In this document: positions 1 to 7,378 of the stretch, piece after piece | How the letters are laid out: each line of letters opens with the position of its first letter | Position numbering within the stretch: the stretch's first letter is position 1 | Source of the DNA: LSUCC0057 sp042091915 | GTDB taxonomy: Bacteria > Pseudomonadota > Gammaproteobacteria > Pseudomonadales > Porticoccaceae | Length of the DNA stretch: 12,521 bases | Assembly: GCA_042091915.1 (NCBI GenBank) | Contig: JBELGO010000051.1 | Location: forward strand, 1-12,521 | Reading direction: 5' to 3' | Notes under the pieces: generated by a model | Databases searched by the model: none | What the model saw: only the letters and a program-made list of their open reading frames with translations | What the model was told of the DNA's origin: nothing | Program-made: the position numbers and the translations under genes

Positions 1-2558
1 TGATCGACAGCAGCCTCACGGGTTCCACGGCCGTGACCGTGGATCACACCTTGAGTATTACCGATGTTAACGAGGCGCCACAAATCACCTCCGGGGATGA
101 CACTGTGAATGAAAATGTCTCCATTGTTTACAGAGCTACTGCTGTTGACCCCGAAAATAACTCTCTGACTTATACCTTATCTGGCGGTGACTCCGCAGAC
201 CTCGATGTGGATAGTGATGGTGTGGTTACTCTCAAATCGGGTTTAACCGACTTTGAAACATTAGAGTTTTACACGTTCACTTTGGTGGCCTCAGACGGCG
301 TAAATACAGTATCGAGAGAGATAAGAGTCGATGTAATTGACTTTGCTGATGAAACAGCGCCAACAGCCTCAATCCAAGGGCTGCCCTATAGGCAGTTCAA
401 ATTAGAAGCATCTGGATTTACAGGCCAGACAGATGCTTCCCCCGATATTTTGGAAATCAACGACCGCGGTGATTACTTAGTTGGTTGGTATGGCGGTATT
501 GGAGGCGATAATTACGCTGCATGGTCTCAACGTTTCAATTACAACGGAACACTTAACGGTAGTTCATTGGAACTTATCGCTCCAGCTACTAGAGACGCAG
601 CTTTAGATGTCACAAAGGCAAATGTACGTATGGCCCGAGTCAGTGAGTCAGGTCACTACGCAGTTACTTGGATTGATGAAGAAACAAATTCTGGGGTTGA
701 CGGCAACTATGGCGATTTATCGCCATACGTGCAGCTTTTTAATCCTGATGGAACAACCACTTCCCCAGCCTACAAGCTGGAATATCCTAATAACAGGGAA
801 CTTGAGCGAGCTCAGCAAGTGGCTCAAGTGGGTGCTGATGGTGAGTTTGCGATTGCTTGGTCAGCTGAATACCAAGATGGCATAACGGGGAACACAGGTG
901 GCAGTTCCCATATTTATGTACAACATTTCAATAGTGACGGTAGTAATAAGACCTCTGTGTTGACGATAGCCGATACTGTCGGTGACAGCTTTAGACCGCA
1001 GATCAGTCGTTACAATGACGCGGGAGATTACATCGTTATTTTCACTAGCGTTGAGGCTGGCGGAGGCAGCAACGATCTCAGTATCAAGTACCAAAAATTT
1101 AATGCTGACGGAACTACCTCGGGCGCTCTGGTTATTGTCGATGGTGATAATGACTTTAGCGATTTTGATGGTCGACCTCAGATAACTATGTTGGGTAGTA
1201 ACGGTGCATTTGCTTTTTCTTGGTATGCACAGGATGAGAATAACGATTGGTCTATTTTTGTACGCAAAGTCGATAGCACTGGAACAATGTTAGATGAAGT
1301 TAAATTGGAGGCTCCTGGCAGAACAAACGGAAAGGATCAGCTTTCTCAAATCATTAATGTCGGCGGTGATGAAAGCTTTGTTGTCGTCTGGGAAGGCATC
1401 GATCACGATAATGACAGTAGCGTATATGTCCAGAAGTTTGACAATGCAGGAGCTACCAGTGGTTCTATAGTCAAGCTAGAGGCTACTTCTGTTACCGACG
1501 CGGAAGATGTCAATGTTCAAGTGGCAGAAATTGGCAGCTTGGGAGCGTATGTCGTTGTCTGGCAGGGTCAAGAGAGCGCCACAGGCGATAGCTCAATTTA
1601 TGTGCAGCGATTTAATCCAGACGGCACAGTCAATGGAACGGCTACCAAGCTTGAAGGGGACGGCATCACTAATGGCAATGATATTGTTCCTGAAGTCACT
1701 GCGACAGGCGACAGAGGGGGGTTTGTCGTTACTTGGCAGGGTTTAGACAGTAACGGCGATGACAGCATTTTTGTCCAGCAATTCCATGCTGATGGAACAA
1801 CGATGAAGCCTCTAGTTATCGAGCAAGAAGAGGCATTCACAGCTCAAACCGATGAGCCAGGAACCCTCTACCTGGTTCACGAGTCGGTCACCGTCACTGA
1901 TATTACTTCGATCACCAATAGCGATGATGCACTTTGGAATAGCCAGGAAGTCACTACAGCCAATACCGATGTGGCGTTTTCTACTGCAGGCTTAAATATT
2001 GGACAATACTATCTCTACGCTACCGATAGTGCCGGTAACTTTTCCGATGTCGCCGAAGGTAGTGTATTGATATCAGACCCAGCTGTAGTCATATTCGATC
2101 TGGTCCGAGGCCTAAGTTCAGATCACTCTGCTCGTGAGTTTAATGCAGACACCAGCTATACCATCTACCTGTTAGTGGATAGTGACGGAGCAAGGGCTCC
2201 TGATCTGAACAGTATCGATTGGGGGACATGGAGTCACGCAGAGAGGCTGGGGGCTGATGACAAAATCATTTTGGCTGGTAACGATGGCAACAATCTGCTC
2301 GGCAAACAACTGGGTACTGTTGATCAGCTGGTACTCTCGGGAAATGATATAGCCTGGCAAACCACAGGGACTGGGCAAGTAGCCTCTTTAACTAGCGGAG
2401 GATTGCTGAATAGAACATATTCATTGCAGAGTTTCTCGCTAGACTTGTGGAGCGGTACCTGGGGTACGGGCAATAATCCCAACCAAGCAAGTAACCTCAC
2501 AGATGTGTTGGTATCTGTTGTGCCACCTGAACTGTACACCAGCCAAGGGCTGGTGTAA
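1..2558 (+). CDS. Large type I-secreted adhesin-like protein, C-terminal part (5' end outside window)
   Basis: The reading frame is open from the left edge (first full codon at 3), so the GTG at 33 is probably internal. About 850 residues are visible. Counting from that GTG, residues 12-103 form a cadherin-like domain (DVNEAP linker, ENVS, DPENNSLTY, DFETLE, SDGVN, RVDVID), typical of bacterial surface adhesins that bind calcium. Residues 137-598 carry eight repeats of about 60 residues, a probable beta-propeller. Residues 605-680 look like another beta domain ending YYLYATDSAGNFSDVAEGSV. Residues 686-830 (VVIFDLVRGLSSDHSAREFNAD..., later SGNDIAWQ) form a distinct C-terminal module ending at TAA 2556-2558. 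No GGxGxD RTX nonapeptide array is seen. The convergent type I secretion operon 12 nt downstream suggests export through it with a C-terminal uncleaved signal. Role in adhesion or biofilm is inferred from architecture. LapA-like retention cannot be judged without the N terminus. Confidence 0.85.
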   Translation, partial: IDSSLTGSTAVTVDHTLSITDVNEAPQITSGDDTVNENVSIVYRATAVDPENNSLTYTLSGGDSADLDVDSDGVVTLKSGLTDFETLEFYTFTLVASDGVNTVSREIRVDVIDFADETAPTASIQGLPYRQFKLEASGFTGQTDASPDILEINDRGDYLVGWYGGIGGDNYAAWSQRFNYNGTLNGSSLELIAPATRDAALDVTKANVRMARVSESGHYAVTWIDEETNSGVDGNYGDLSPYVQLFNPDGTTTSPAYKLEYPNNRELERAQQVAQVGADGEFAIAWSAEYQDGITGNTGGSSHIYVQHFNSDGSNKTSVLTIADTVGDSFRPQISRYNDAGDYIVIFTSVEAGGGSNDLSIKYQKFNADGTTSGALVIVDGDNDFSDFDGRPQITMLGSNGAFAFSWYAQDENNDWSIFVRKVDSTGTMLDEVKLEAPGRTNGKDQLSQIINVGGDESFVVVWEGIDHDNDSSVYVQKFDNAGATSGSIVKLEATSVTDAEDVNVQVAEIGSLGAYVVVWQGQESATGDSSIYVQRFNPDGTVNGTATKLEGDGITNGNDIVPEVTATGDRGGFVVTWQGLDSNGDDSIFVQQFHADGTTMKPLVIEQEEAFTAQTDEPGTLYLVHESVTVTDITSITNSDDALWNSQEVTTANTDVAFSTAGLNIGQYYLYATDSAGNFSDVAEGSVLISDPAVVIFDLVRGLSSDHSAREFNADTSYTIYLLVDSDGARAPDLNSIDWGTWSHAERLGADDKIILAGNDGNNLLGKQLGTVDQLVLSGNDIAWQTTGTGQVASLTSGGLLNRTYSLQSFSLDLWSGTWGTGNNPNQASNLTDVLVSVVPPELYTSQGLV
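441..1826 (+). repeat. Eight tandem ~60-residue coding repeats, probable beta-propeller
   Basis: Each unit has a hydrophobic strand after a Gly or Asp (GDYLVGW, GHYAVTW, GEFAIAW, GDYIVIF, GAFAFSW, ESFVVVW, GAYVVVW, GGFVVTW), an acidic loop, then a second strand and turn of the type IYVQRFNPDGT. The core strands start at residues 146, 207, 270, 331, 391, 447, 504 and 562 of the frame counted from position 33, a spacing of 56-63 residues. Similar VVW...VQRFD..G repeats occur in large secreted calcium-binding proteins of proteobacteria. The DNA copies have diverged strongly, so recent slippage is unlikely. The propeller fold is inferred from repeat length and strand pattern. Confidence 0.8.
2535..2557. 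terminator. Perfect 10-bp hairpin at the adhesin stop codon
   Basis: TACACCAGCC (2535-2544), loop AAG, GGCTGGTGTA (2548-2557) form a perfect stem that contains the last codons and two bases of the TAA stop. There is no T run on either side, so it may act with the next hairpin, as a processing or 3'-end stabilising stem, or for transcripts of the convergent operon. Confidence 0.5.
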
Positions 2559-2570
2559 GCCAGGCTGGTA

Positions 2571-3797
2571 CTAGCGCTCACCCAGCGCAGTGGTGAGCGT
2601 TTTGCGCAGGGGTTTGAGTAGGTAAGCCATAACAGTACGTTCGCCGGTACGGATATCAACCTGTGCAGTCATGCCCGGCAGTATCTCCAAAGGATGGCCA
2701 GTAGTCGTTTCCACAGGACTGTTAGTGATTGCGACATGCACGCGGTAATAGATTTCTTCACCGGTGCGGCTCTCTTCTTTGAGGGTGTCTGGGCTAACAT
2801 AACGCACTGTACCCAGCACGCCGCCAAAGATAGTGTAGTCAAACGGGTCAAACCGCAGCATCGCTTGCATGCCAGTGCGTACTAAGGCGATGTCGGTTGG
2901 AGCTACCTTGGCCTCAATGATCAGTTCGTCGTCGACCGGTATTAACTGCATGAGCTCATCGCCTGCGCGCAGGACACCACCCACGGTCGTTACACGGACA
3001 TTCTTCACGATTCCTGCTAGAGGCGCGCGCAAAATAATCGCATCGAGTTGTTCTTCGCGTTGCTTGAGAATCTGCTCGTTCTGGGCGATTTCGTCTTCTA
3101 CTTTAGCTAGTGCTGTATTGGCCTCTTCAAAAAAGCGGTTTTTGCGCTGCACTACTTTAGCTTCTGCTTCGTTTAGAGCGCGCTCTGTGCGAATGACCTC
3201 TGAGCGGTTGACGTCGCCAGAGAGCGACAGCTCTCGAACTAGCTCGAGCTCTTCGCGGCCCAGTTTCACCGCGACAGTTAAGTTGTTGAGTTCGGCTGCC
3301 AAACCGTCTCGGCGCTGCTCAAACAGAGCGCTCTCTATTTGTGCTTGTTCGGCAGAGCAGTTTTCGCCGTTATCAAATTCGACCATCGGTTGGCTGGTGA
3401 CCTCGGCAACCAGCCTTGCGCGCTGGGCTTGTAGAGCACACAGGCGCACCGCAACTTCTGCGACAGAGGCGCCAATACGTCCCTGTTCGAGGCTAGCAAT
3501 GACCTGCCCCTTGGCAACACGATCGCCCTCGCGCACGTTGAGGGTTTCTAAAACACCGCCATCGACAACTTGGATAACCTGAACCCGGTTGCTGGCGATA
3601 ACCTCGCCTTGGGCTCTGGCCACTTGGTCGAGTACATGGGTGTTAGCCCAGATGACAAAAACCACTAAACCGATCAGCAAACCATTGAGAACAATCGAGT
3701 AGTTGCGATTATGGAAATTGGCCAGGCGGTCGACACGGCGCTGGTTGGCACTACTATCGACATCGAAGAGCGCTTCTAAAAGAGCATTAAACCGCAT
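2571..3797 (-). CDS. HlyD/LapC-like membrane fusion protein of a type I secretion system
   Basis: This is the periplasmic adaptor that links the inner-membrane ABC exporter to the outer-membrane channel. It has 408 residues from the ATG at 3797. That start is chosen because GGAGGT (3810-3805) sits 7 nt upstream; a GTG at 3806 in the same frame would overlap this ribosome site. From the ATG, a short cytoplasmic tail precedes one membrane segment at about 34-51 (VLNGLLIGLVVFVIWAN). A lipoyl half-motif follows at about 64-107 (GEVIASNRVQVIQ...VREGDRVAKGQVI), then a long Glu/Arg/Ala-rich coiled coil at about 150-255. The second lipoyl half and beta-barrel come next (LRAPLAGIVKNV...). The HlyD-family signature is at about 374-397 (PGMTAQVDI.TGERTVMAYLLKPL). 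Length and order match the family. It overlaps the ABC gene by 11 nt and is last in the operon. Confidence 0.93.
   Translation of the reverse strand: MRFNALLEALFDVDSSANQRRVDRLANFHNRNYSIVLNGLLIGLVVFVIWANTHVLDQVARAQGEVIASNRVQVIQVVDGGVLETLNVREGDRVAKGQVIASLEQGRIGASVAEVAVRLCALQAQRARLVAEVTSQPMVEFDNGENCSAEQAQIESALFEQRRDGLAAELNNLTVAVKLGREELELVRELSLSGDVNRSEVIRTERALNEAEAKVVQRKNRFFEEANTALAKVEDEIAQNEQILKQREEQLDAIILRAPLAGIVKNVRVTTVGGVLRAGDELMQLIPVDDELIIEAKVAPTDIALVRTGMQAMLRFDPFDYTIFGGVLGTVRYVSPDTLKEESRTGEEIYYRVHVAITNSPVETTTGHPLEILPGMTAQVDIRTGERTVMAYLLKPLRKTLTTALGER
2575..2603 (+). terminator. Hairpin plus TTTT, likely adhesin transcript terminator
   Basis: CGCTCACC (2575-2582) pairs with GGTGAGCG (2592-2599) over a 9-nt loop and is followed by TTTT at 2600-2603 on the plus strand. 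It lies 17 nt past the adhesin stop and inside the last codons of the convergent HlyD-like gene, so coding constraint and terminator overlap. The T run is short, hence moderate confidence. Confidence 0.5.
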
Positions 3798-5961
3798 GGT
3801 TAGCACCTCCGTTTGGCGCCGTGCGACGGCGCTTGCCCATCAATCCTTGTAAGACCTGCTCTGCAGGGCCATCGGCGGCTACGCGTCCCGCTTCCATATG
3901 AATAATTCGTTTAGCAAGACGATTGGCAAGCAGGGGCCGATGGGTTGATAGGATTAAAATATCGTTAGGCTTTAAGCTATTTTCTATCGCTTCGAGTACT
4001 TTGCGCTCTGTCTCGTTATCTAAGGAGGCAGTAGGCTCATCGAGCAGCCAAATAGTCGGCTGTGCCAGTGCCACTCGAGCGAGACCAACTAACTGCTTTT
4101 GACCACCGGAGAGACCGTCGCCACCTTCATAGATTTCGTGGTCAAGCCCTTTGGGGCTGCTGTTAACAATCGTATCGATGCTGAGTTGTTCCATTACCGC
4201 GAGTAGCTGAGAGTCGCTGGTGGCACCTGCGAGCAGTAGATTGCTACGCAATGTCCCCTTAAATAGATGCACTGATTGCGGCAAATAGCCAATGTGATTG
4301 GCAACGATGGCGGGGTCTGTCTCCCAGAGATCGGCTTGGCCTAACTGAATGCGCCCCTCTGTTGGACGGTAAAGCCCTGCCAGCACTTTTAAGAGAGTCG
4401 ATTTGCCGCAGCCAACGTCGCCTACCAGAGCGACACGATCGCCGGCATTAAAGGTTAATTGGTCGATCTCGAGCTGCTTAATCGGTGACTCTGGGTAGCA
4501 AAAACGCAGGCGTTCGACACTCAACCGAGTGGGTAATTGGTCGGGAATTAGCAGTGTTTGATCGGGTTTGCGCTCGCGATCAAGCATTAGTACTTGGTTG
4601 ACCATCTGCATAGATTGCGCGACATTTTCCCACTGGCTGAGAAACTGTACGCTCTGTGCGATAGGAGCAATGACGCGGCCGCCAAGAATTGAGCAGGCAA
4701 TCAATGCGCCCATAGTGAGGTTGCCCGACTCAATTTGGCTGACGCCCACCACTAAAGCAATCACATAAGCACTGCTGGAGAGGCTGCCAGTGGTCACAGT
4801 AGCAAAGTTGCTGATCGCTTTTTGTTGAATGTTATAGCGCAGTAATGTGCTGGTGACTTCACGCCAAAGTTGCGAGAACCGCCAGGTAGAGTTGCTGGTG
4901 CGAATTGTTTCGGTGCCTTGGATGGAGTCTACCAGTAGTCCTTGGCGTTCGTTAGAACGGATCAGTTGGCGCTTCATCAAACCGCGCAGTCGGCGCTGTG
5001 TAACTAATCCGAGCAGGGCCGCGACTGGCAAAAGAAGTAGATAAACTAGAGCGATAGGCCCGCCGATAACCGCAATAAAGCCCACAAACATCAGTGCAAA
5101 GGGCATATCTACCAAGGCAAAAATGACCCCCGAGGTAAAAAATTGTCGAATGCTGTCGAGCCCGCCAATTTGGGCTGCCAGTGTGCCCAGCGCGCGTGGA
5201 CGGTTGTCGAGCTGAAGATGCATCACATGGTCGTAAACCTGCTGAGAAGTATTTTTGTCGGTGTCATGGGCAACACTATCCAATATGCGCGCGCGCAGAG
5301 TTTTAAGTGTCCAGTCCAGGCACACCACAATGGCCATACCCGCGACCAGTGTCCACAGCGTCGCATAGGCTAGGGTCGGCACCACTCGGTCGTAAACCTG
5401 CATAGCAAAGAGTGAGGTGGCGACCGCTAAAATATTGATAATCACTGTGGCGATAAGAACGTCCACCAGCCAGCGGCGCTTTTTGAAGATCTCACCCAAA
5501 ACCATCTTGGCGGCAATATTATTGCTCAAAGAAAAAACAGAGTGTTGTTCGTGCTGGGCAGGAACTCGCACCCAAATTACCGGATTATTTCCCAGTTGCT
5601 CTGCATCAATGAGTTGCAGTTGGCCCTGTGCGTCCTGCACTTGAAGCCGCTGCTGATCATCGTAATTAATGAGCTGCCATTCGTCGTCGAGCAGGATGAG
5701 TGCGGGCAGGCGGCTTTGGTCAAAGCGGTGCCAGCGCATAATAGTTGCATTGACACCGCGCAGTTGTAATTGCTGAAAGAGACCATTCAGTCGTTCAACA
5801 GGGTTTGCGGAGTTGGCGGCTAGCGAGACCTTTTCTGCCTCAAGCAGTGCCTCGTCGCTGACATCAATAGCCAGCCCTTTTAATAACGCACCAACAACGG
5901 CGTGCTCGACCAAGGGTATCGACTCTGCAGATTTATCCTGCCTATTTTTTTCAGCTTCCAT
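3787..5961 (-). CDS. Type I secretion ABC exporter (permease-ATPase) with degenerate C39-like domain, LapB-like
   Basis: The 724-residue fused permease-ATPase powers export of the substrate across both membranes. Residues about 15-135 resemble the C39 peptidase domain but contain no cysteine at all (first Cys is 214), so it should bind rather than cleave substrate, as in HlyB and LapB. The membrane domain spans about 165-440, with hydrophobic stretches near 167-187, 200-216, 278-296, 302-320 and 396-410. The ATPase domain has Walker A GDVGCGKST at 514-522, Q-loop LPQS around Q562, signature LSGGQ at 617-621, Walker B IWLLDE ending at E642, D-loop SLD at 646-648 and switch His674. All key residues are present, so it should be active. 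Its ATG shares one base with the upstream TAA (TAATG), and its end overlaps the HlyD-like gene. LapB-like is the closest family I can name; the exact subfamily needs a tree. Confidence 0.94.
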   Translation of the reverse strand: MEAEKNRQDKSAESIPLVEHAVVGALLKGLAIDVSDEALLEAEKVSLAANSANPVERLNGLFQQLQLRGVNATIMRWHRFDQSRLPALILLDDEWQLINYDDQQRLQVQDAQGQLQLIDAEQLGNNPVIWVRVPAQHEQHSVFSLSNNIAAKMVLGEIFKKRRWLVDVLIATVIINILAVATSLFAMQVYDRVVPTLAYATLWTLVAGMAIVVCLDWTLKTLRARILDSVAHDTDKNTSQQVYDHVMHLQLDNRPRALGTLAAQIGGLDSIRQFFTSGVIFALVDMPFALMFVGFIAVIGGPIALVYLLLLPVAALLGLVTQRRLRGLMKRQLIRSNERQGLLVDSIQGTETIRTSNSTWRFSQLWREVTSTLLRYNIQQKAISNFATVTTGSLSSSAYVIALVVGVSQIESGNLTMGALIACSILGGRVIAPIAQSVQFLSQWENVAQSMQMVNQVLMLDRERKPDQTLLIPDQLPTRLSVERLRFCYPESPIKQLEIDQLTFNAGDRVALVGDVGCGKSTLLKVLAGLYRPTEGRIQLGQADLWETDPAIVANHIGYLPQSVHLFKGTLRSNLLLAGATSDSQLLAVMEQLSIDTIVNSSPKGLDHEIYEGGDGLSGGQKQLVGLARVALAQPTIWLLDEPTASLDNETERKVLEAIENSLKPNDILILSTHRPLLANRLAKRIIHMEAGRVAADGPAEQVLQGLMGKRRRTAPNGGANHAV
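3805..3810 (-). promoter_or_regulatory. Shine-Dalgarno site deciding the HlyD-like start
   Basis: On the minus strand GGAGGT (3810-3805) is followed by a 7-nt spacer and the ATG at 3797. It lies inside the 3' end of the ABC transporter gene, which fits reinitiation or coupled translation. Confidence 0.75.
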
Positions 5962-7265
5962 TACCCTTGGTCCTCAGCAATCAAGTCGAGTGCACCAATT
6001 AAGGCATTGATCTGCAGCGCTACAAGCAGGCGCTCATTGATCGCCCGCTCGTACTCTAGTTGCTGCTGCTGTAGCTCACGCTGAGTGTTTAGCAGGTCTA
6101 ACCACGACTTGCGGCCTGTTTCGTACTGGCGCAAAAAAGATTCTGCTGTGCCTTGAAGCGCTTCTACGGTTCCGGCCAGAGCATTAACCAGGTCTTGTTG
6201 CAATTGGAAATTGCTCTTTAACTGTTCTACTTCGTGGCGCAGCTCATTGCGGGTCACATCGATATCTTGTTCAGCGGCGCTGCGCCTTGCAACCGCGGCG
6301 CGCACTTGACCGAGAGTGGTAAACCCTGCGCCATCTAGGCTTGCCTCTAAAACCAGCCCCGCACGGTCCTCGTTGAGATCGACAAAATCGTTTTTAGATT
6401 CGTAAAAATCGTGTTCTGCCTGTAAGAAAAGTGTAGGCATAGGAGCGCTTTTAGCTTGTCGAATGGCAATATCTGCTGCCTCTAACGAGGCCTGCTTTTG
6501 TGCGAGAGAGACACTGTTAATCAGTGCTAGTTGCCACAAGTCGCCCGGCTTGGGTATCTGTAAAAATTGATCACTGACGGGTTCAATGCGACTGATTGGA
6601 ATCAGTGTTAAACGCTCTAACTCAGACAAGGCTATGCGGTATTCTCCATTGAGACGTTGTTGAGTGGCTCGCGCTTGTAAAAGTCTTGAGTAGGCCAGAC
6701 GCACATCCGCATCTGAGGCAAGCTGTCCCGCTTGGCGACGCTGTATCTGTTCGTATAACCGCTCGTGCTCGGCGACGTTGTCCGCGGCAATTTTGCGTCG
6801 AGCTGCAATCCCTTCAATTCGCGCAAAAGCGACAGCGGTTCGCGATAACAATTCGCGACGCACCTGATTAACTCCGAGCTCCTCTACCGAGGCGTTCGCT
6901 TGAGCTTGTTCTATGCGTTGGCTGATTTTGCCAAAGGCCCAAACCGGTTGGCGTAAAACAACCGTACCTTGAGTGTTGTTATCTTTATTGTCGACATTGT
7001 TCATCGCCACAGAGAGAGAGGGTAAGCGACTGGCTTTAGCGCTGCTTAAATTGCCCTGGGCAGCCTCAAATTCTGCTTGCTTACCCGCTAGCGATGGGTT
7101 GTTGGCTAAGGTTGCTTGTAGCGCCTGTTCTAACGAAATAGCCCAGCTGGCAGAACTTAACGCCAAAGCTACTGCAAATACTACTAATGCTGGCGCGCGC
7201 GCGAGATGTTTCATCATAGATTTTTCACGATAATTTAAAAGATTGGCAGGTGAGAATTTAAGCAT
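5961..7265 (-). CDS. TolC/LapE-like outer-membrane efflux channel of the type I secretion system
   Basis: First gene of the secretion operon, encoding the outer-membrane channel-tunnel. Up to 434 residues. From the ATG at 7265 there is a 16-residue extension before Met-Met at 7217/7214, where a clean Sec signal peptide begins (MMKHLARAPALVVFAVALALSS, cleavage after ASWA), so the true start may be 7217. Upstream of 7265 there is only a weak GGA site, and 7217 has no clear site. The mature protein opens with ISLEQALQATLANNPSLAGKQAEFEAAQG, typical of the outer-membrane efflux protein family. Two alpha-helical repeats follow. The second ends with the family pattern RQYETGRKSWLDLLNTQREL...ALQINALIGAL. 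Length fits the family. Its TAA overlaps the ATG of the ABC gene, indicating coupled translation. Confidence 0.92.
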   Translation of the reverse strand: MLKFSPANLLNYREKSMMKHLARAPALVVFAVALALSSASWAISLEQALQATLANNPSLAGKQAEFEAAQGNLSSAKASRLPSLSVAMNNVDNKDNNTQGTVVLRQPVWAFGKISQRIEQAQANASVEELGVNQVRRELLSRTAVAFARIEGIAARRKIAADNVAEHERLYEQIQRRQAGQLASDADVRLAYSRLLQARATQQRLNGEYRIALSELERLTLIPISRIEPVSDQFLQIPKPGDLWQLALINSVSLAQKQASLEAADIAIRQAKSAPMPTLFLQAEHDFYESKNDFVDLNEDRAGLVLEASLDGAGFTTLGQVRAAVARRSAAEQDIDVTRNELRHEVEQLKSNFQLQQDLVNALAGTVEALQGTAESFLRQYETGRKSWLDLLNTQRELQQQQLEYERAINERLLVALQINALIGALDLIAEDQG

Positions 7266-7299
7266 CGAATTTCCAACGTCATCCTTGTATTAGCGCAAT

Positions 7300-7305
7300 A
7301 TTATA
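7300..7305 (-). promoter_or_regulatory. Candidate -10 box for the secretion operon
   Basis: The minus strand reads TATAAT at 7305-7300, a perfect match to the sigma-70 -10 consensus. It would start transcription near 7293, about 28 nt before the upstream ATG of the TolC-like gene. No convincing -35 is seen at 17 nt (CTGGAG region), so an activator or a different sigma factor may be involved. Confidence 0.4.
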
Positions 7306-7312
7306 GCTGATG

Positions 7313-7362
7313 GAGTTCAACTCTCCAGTCTTGGTTAATTTTGCTAAAATAACTTCAAGTTA
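7313..7362. promoter_or_regulatory. Two small palindromes with TTCAA centre between divergent genes
   Basis: GAGTTcAACTC (7313-7323) and TAACTTcAAGTTA (7350-7362) are odd-length palindromes that share the central TTCAA and have centres 38 nt apart. Both lie in the 113-nt region between the secretion operon and the lipoprotein gene, the first just upstream of the candidate -10 at 7300-7305. They could be paired operator half-sites for one regulator, but short palindromes arise by chance. Confidence 0.3.
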
Positions 7363-7378
7363 GGTGTAGAGGGTTGCA

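Noticed and set aside
33..35. GTG as true start of the adhesin-like gene
   Set aside because: The frame is open to the left edge and upstream codons (IDSSLTGSTAVTVDHTLSITD) read as the end of another repeat domain, with no signal or ribosome site.
2869..3582. 237-codon open frame on the plus strand, antisense to the HlyD-like gene
   Set aside because: Ser/Arg/Thr-rich composition without domains, exactly opposite a well-supported gene with all family motifs. It is a reading-frame shadow.
3804..3806. GTG start for the HlyD-like gene
   Set aside because: It overlaps the GGAGGT site that serves the ATG at 3797, which is the better start.
5287..5294. GCGCGCGC tract in the ABC exporter gene
   Set aside because: Only four dinucleotide units in the middle of a coding region; too short to argue for slippage.
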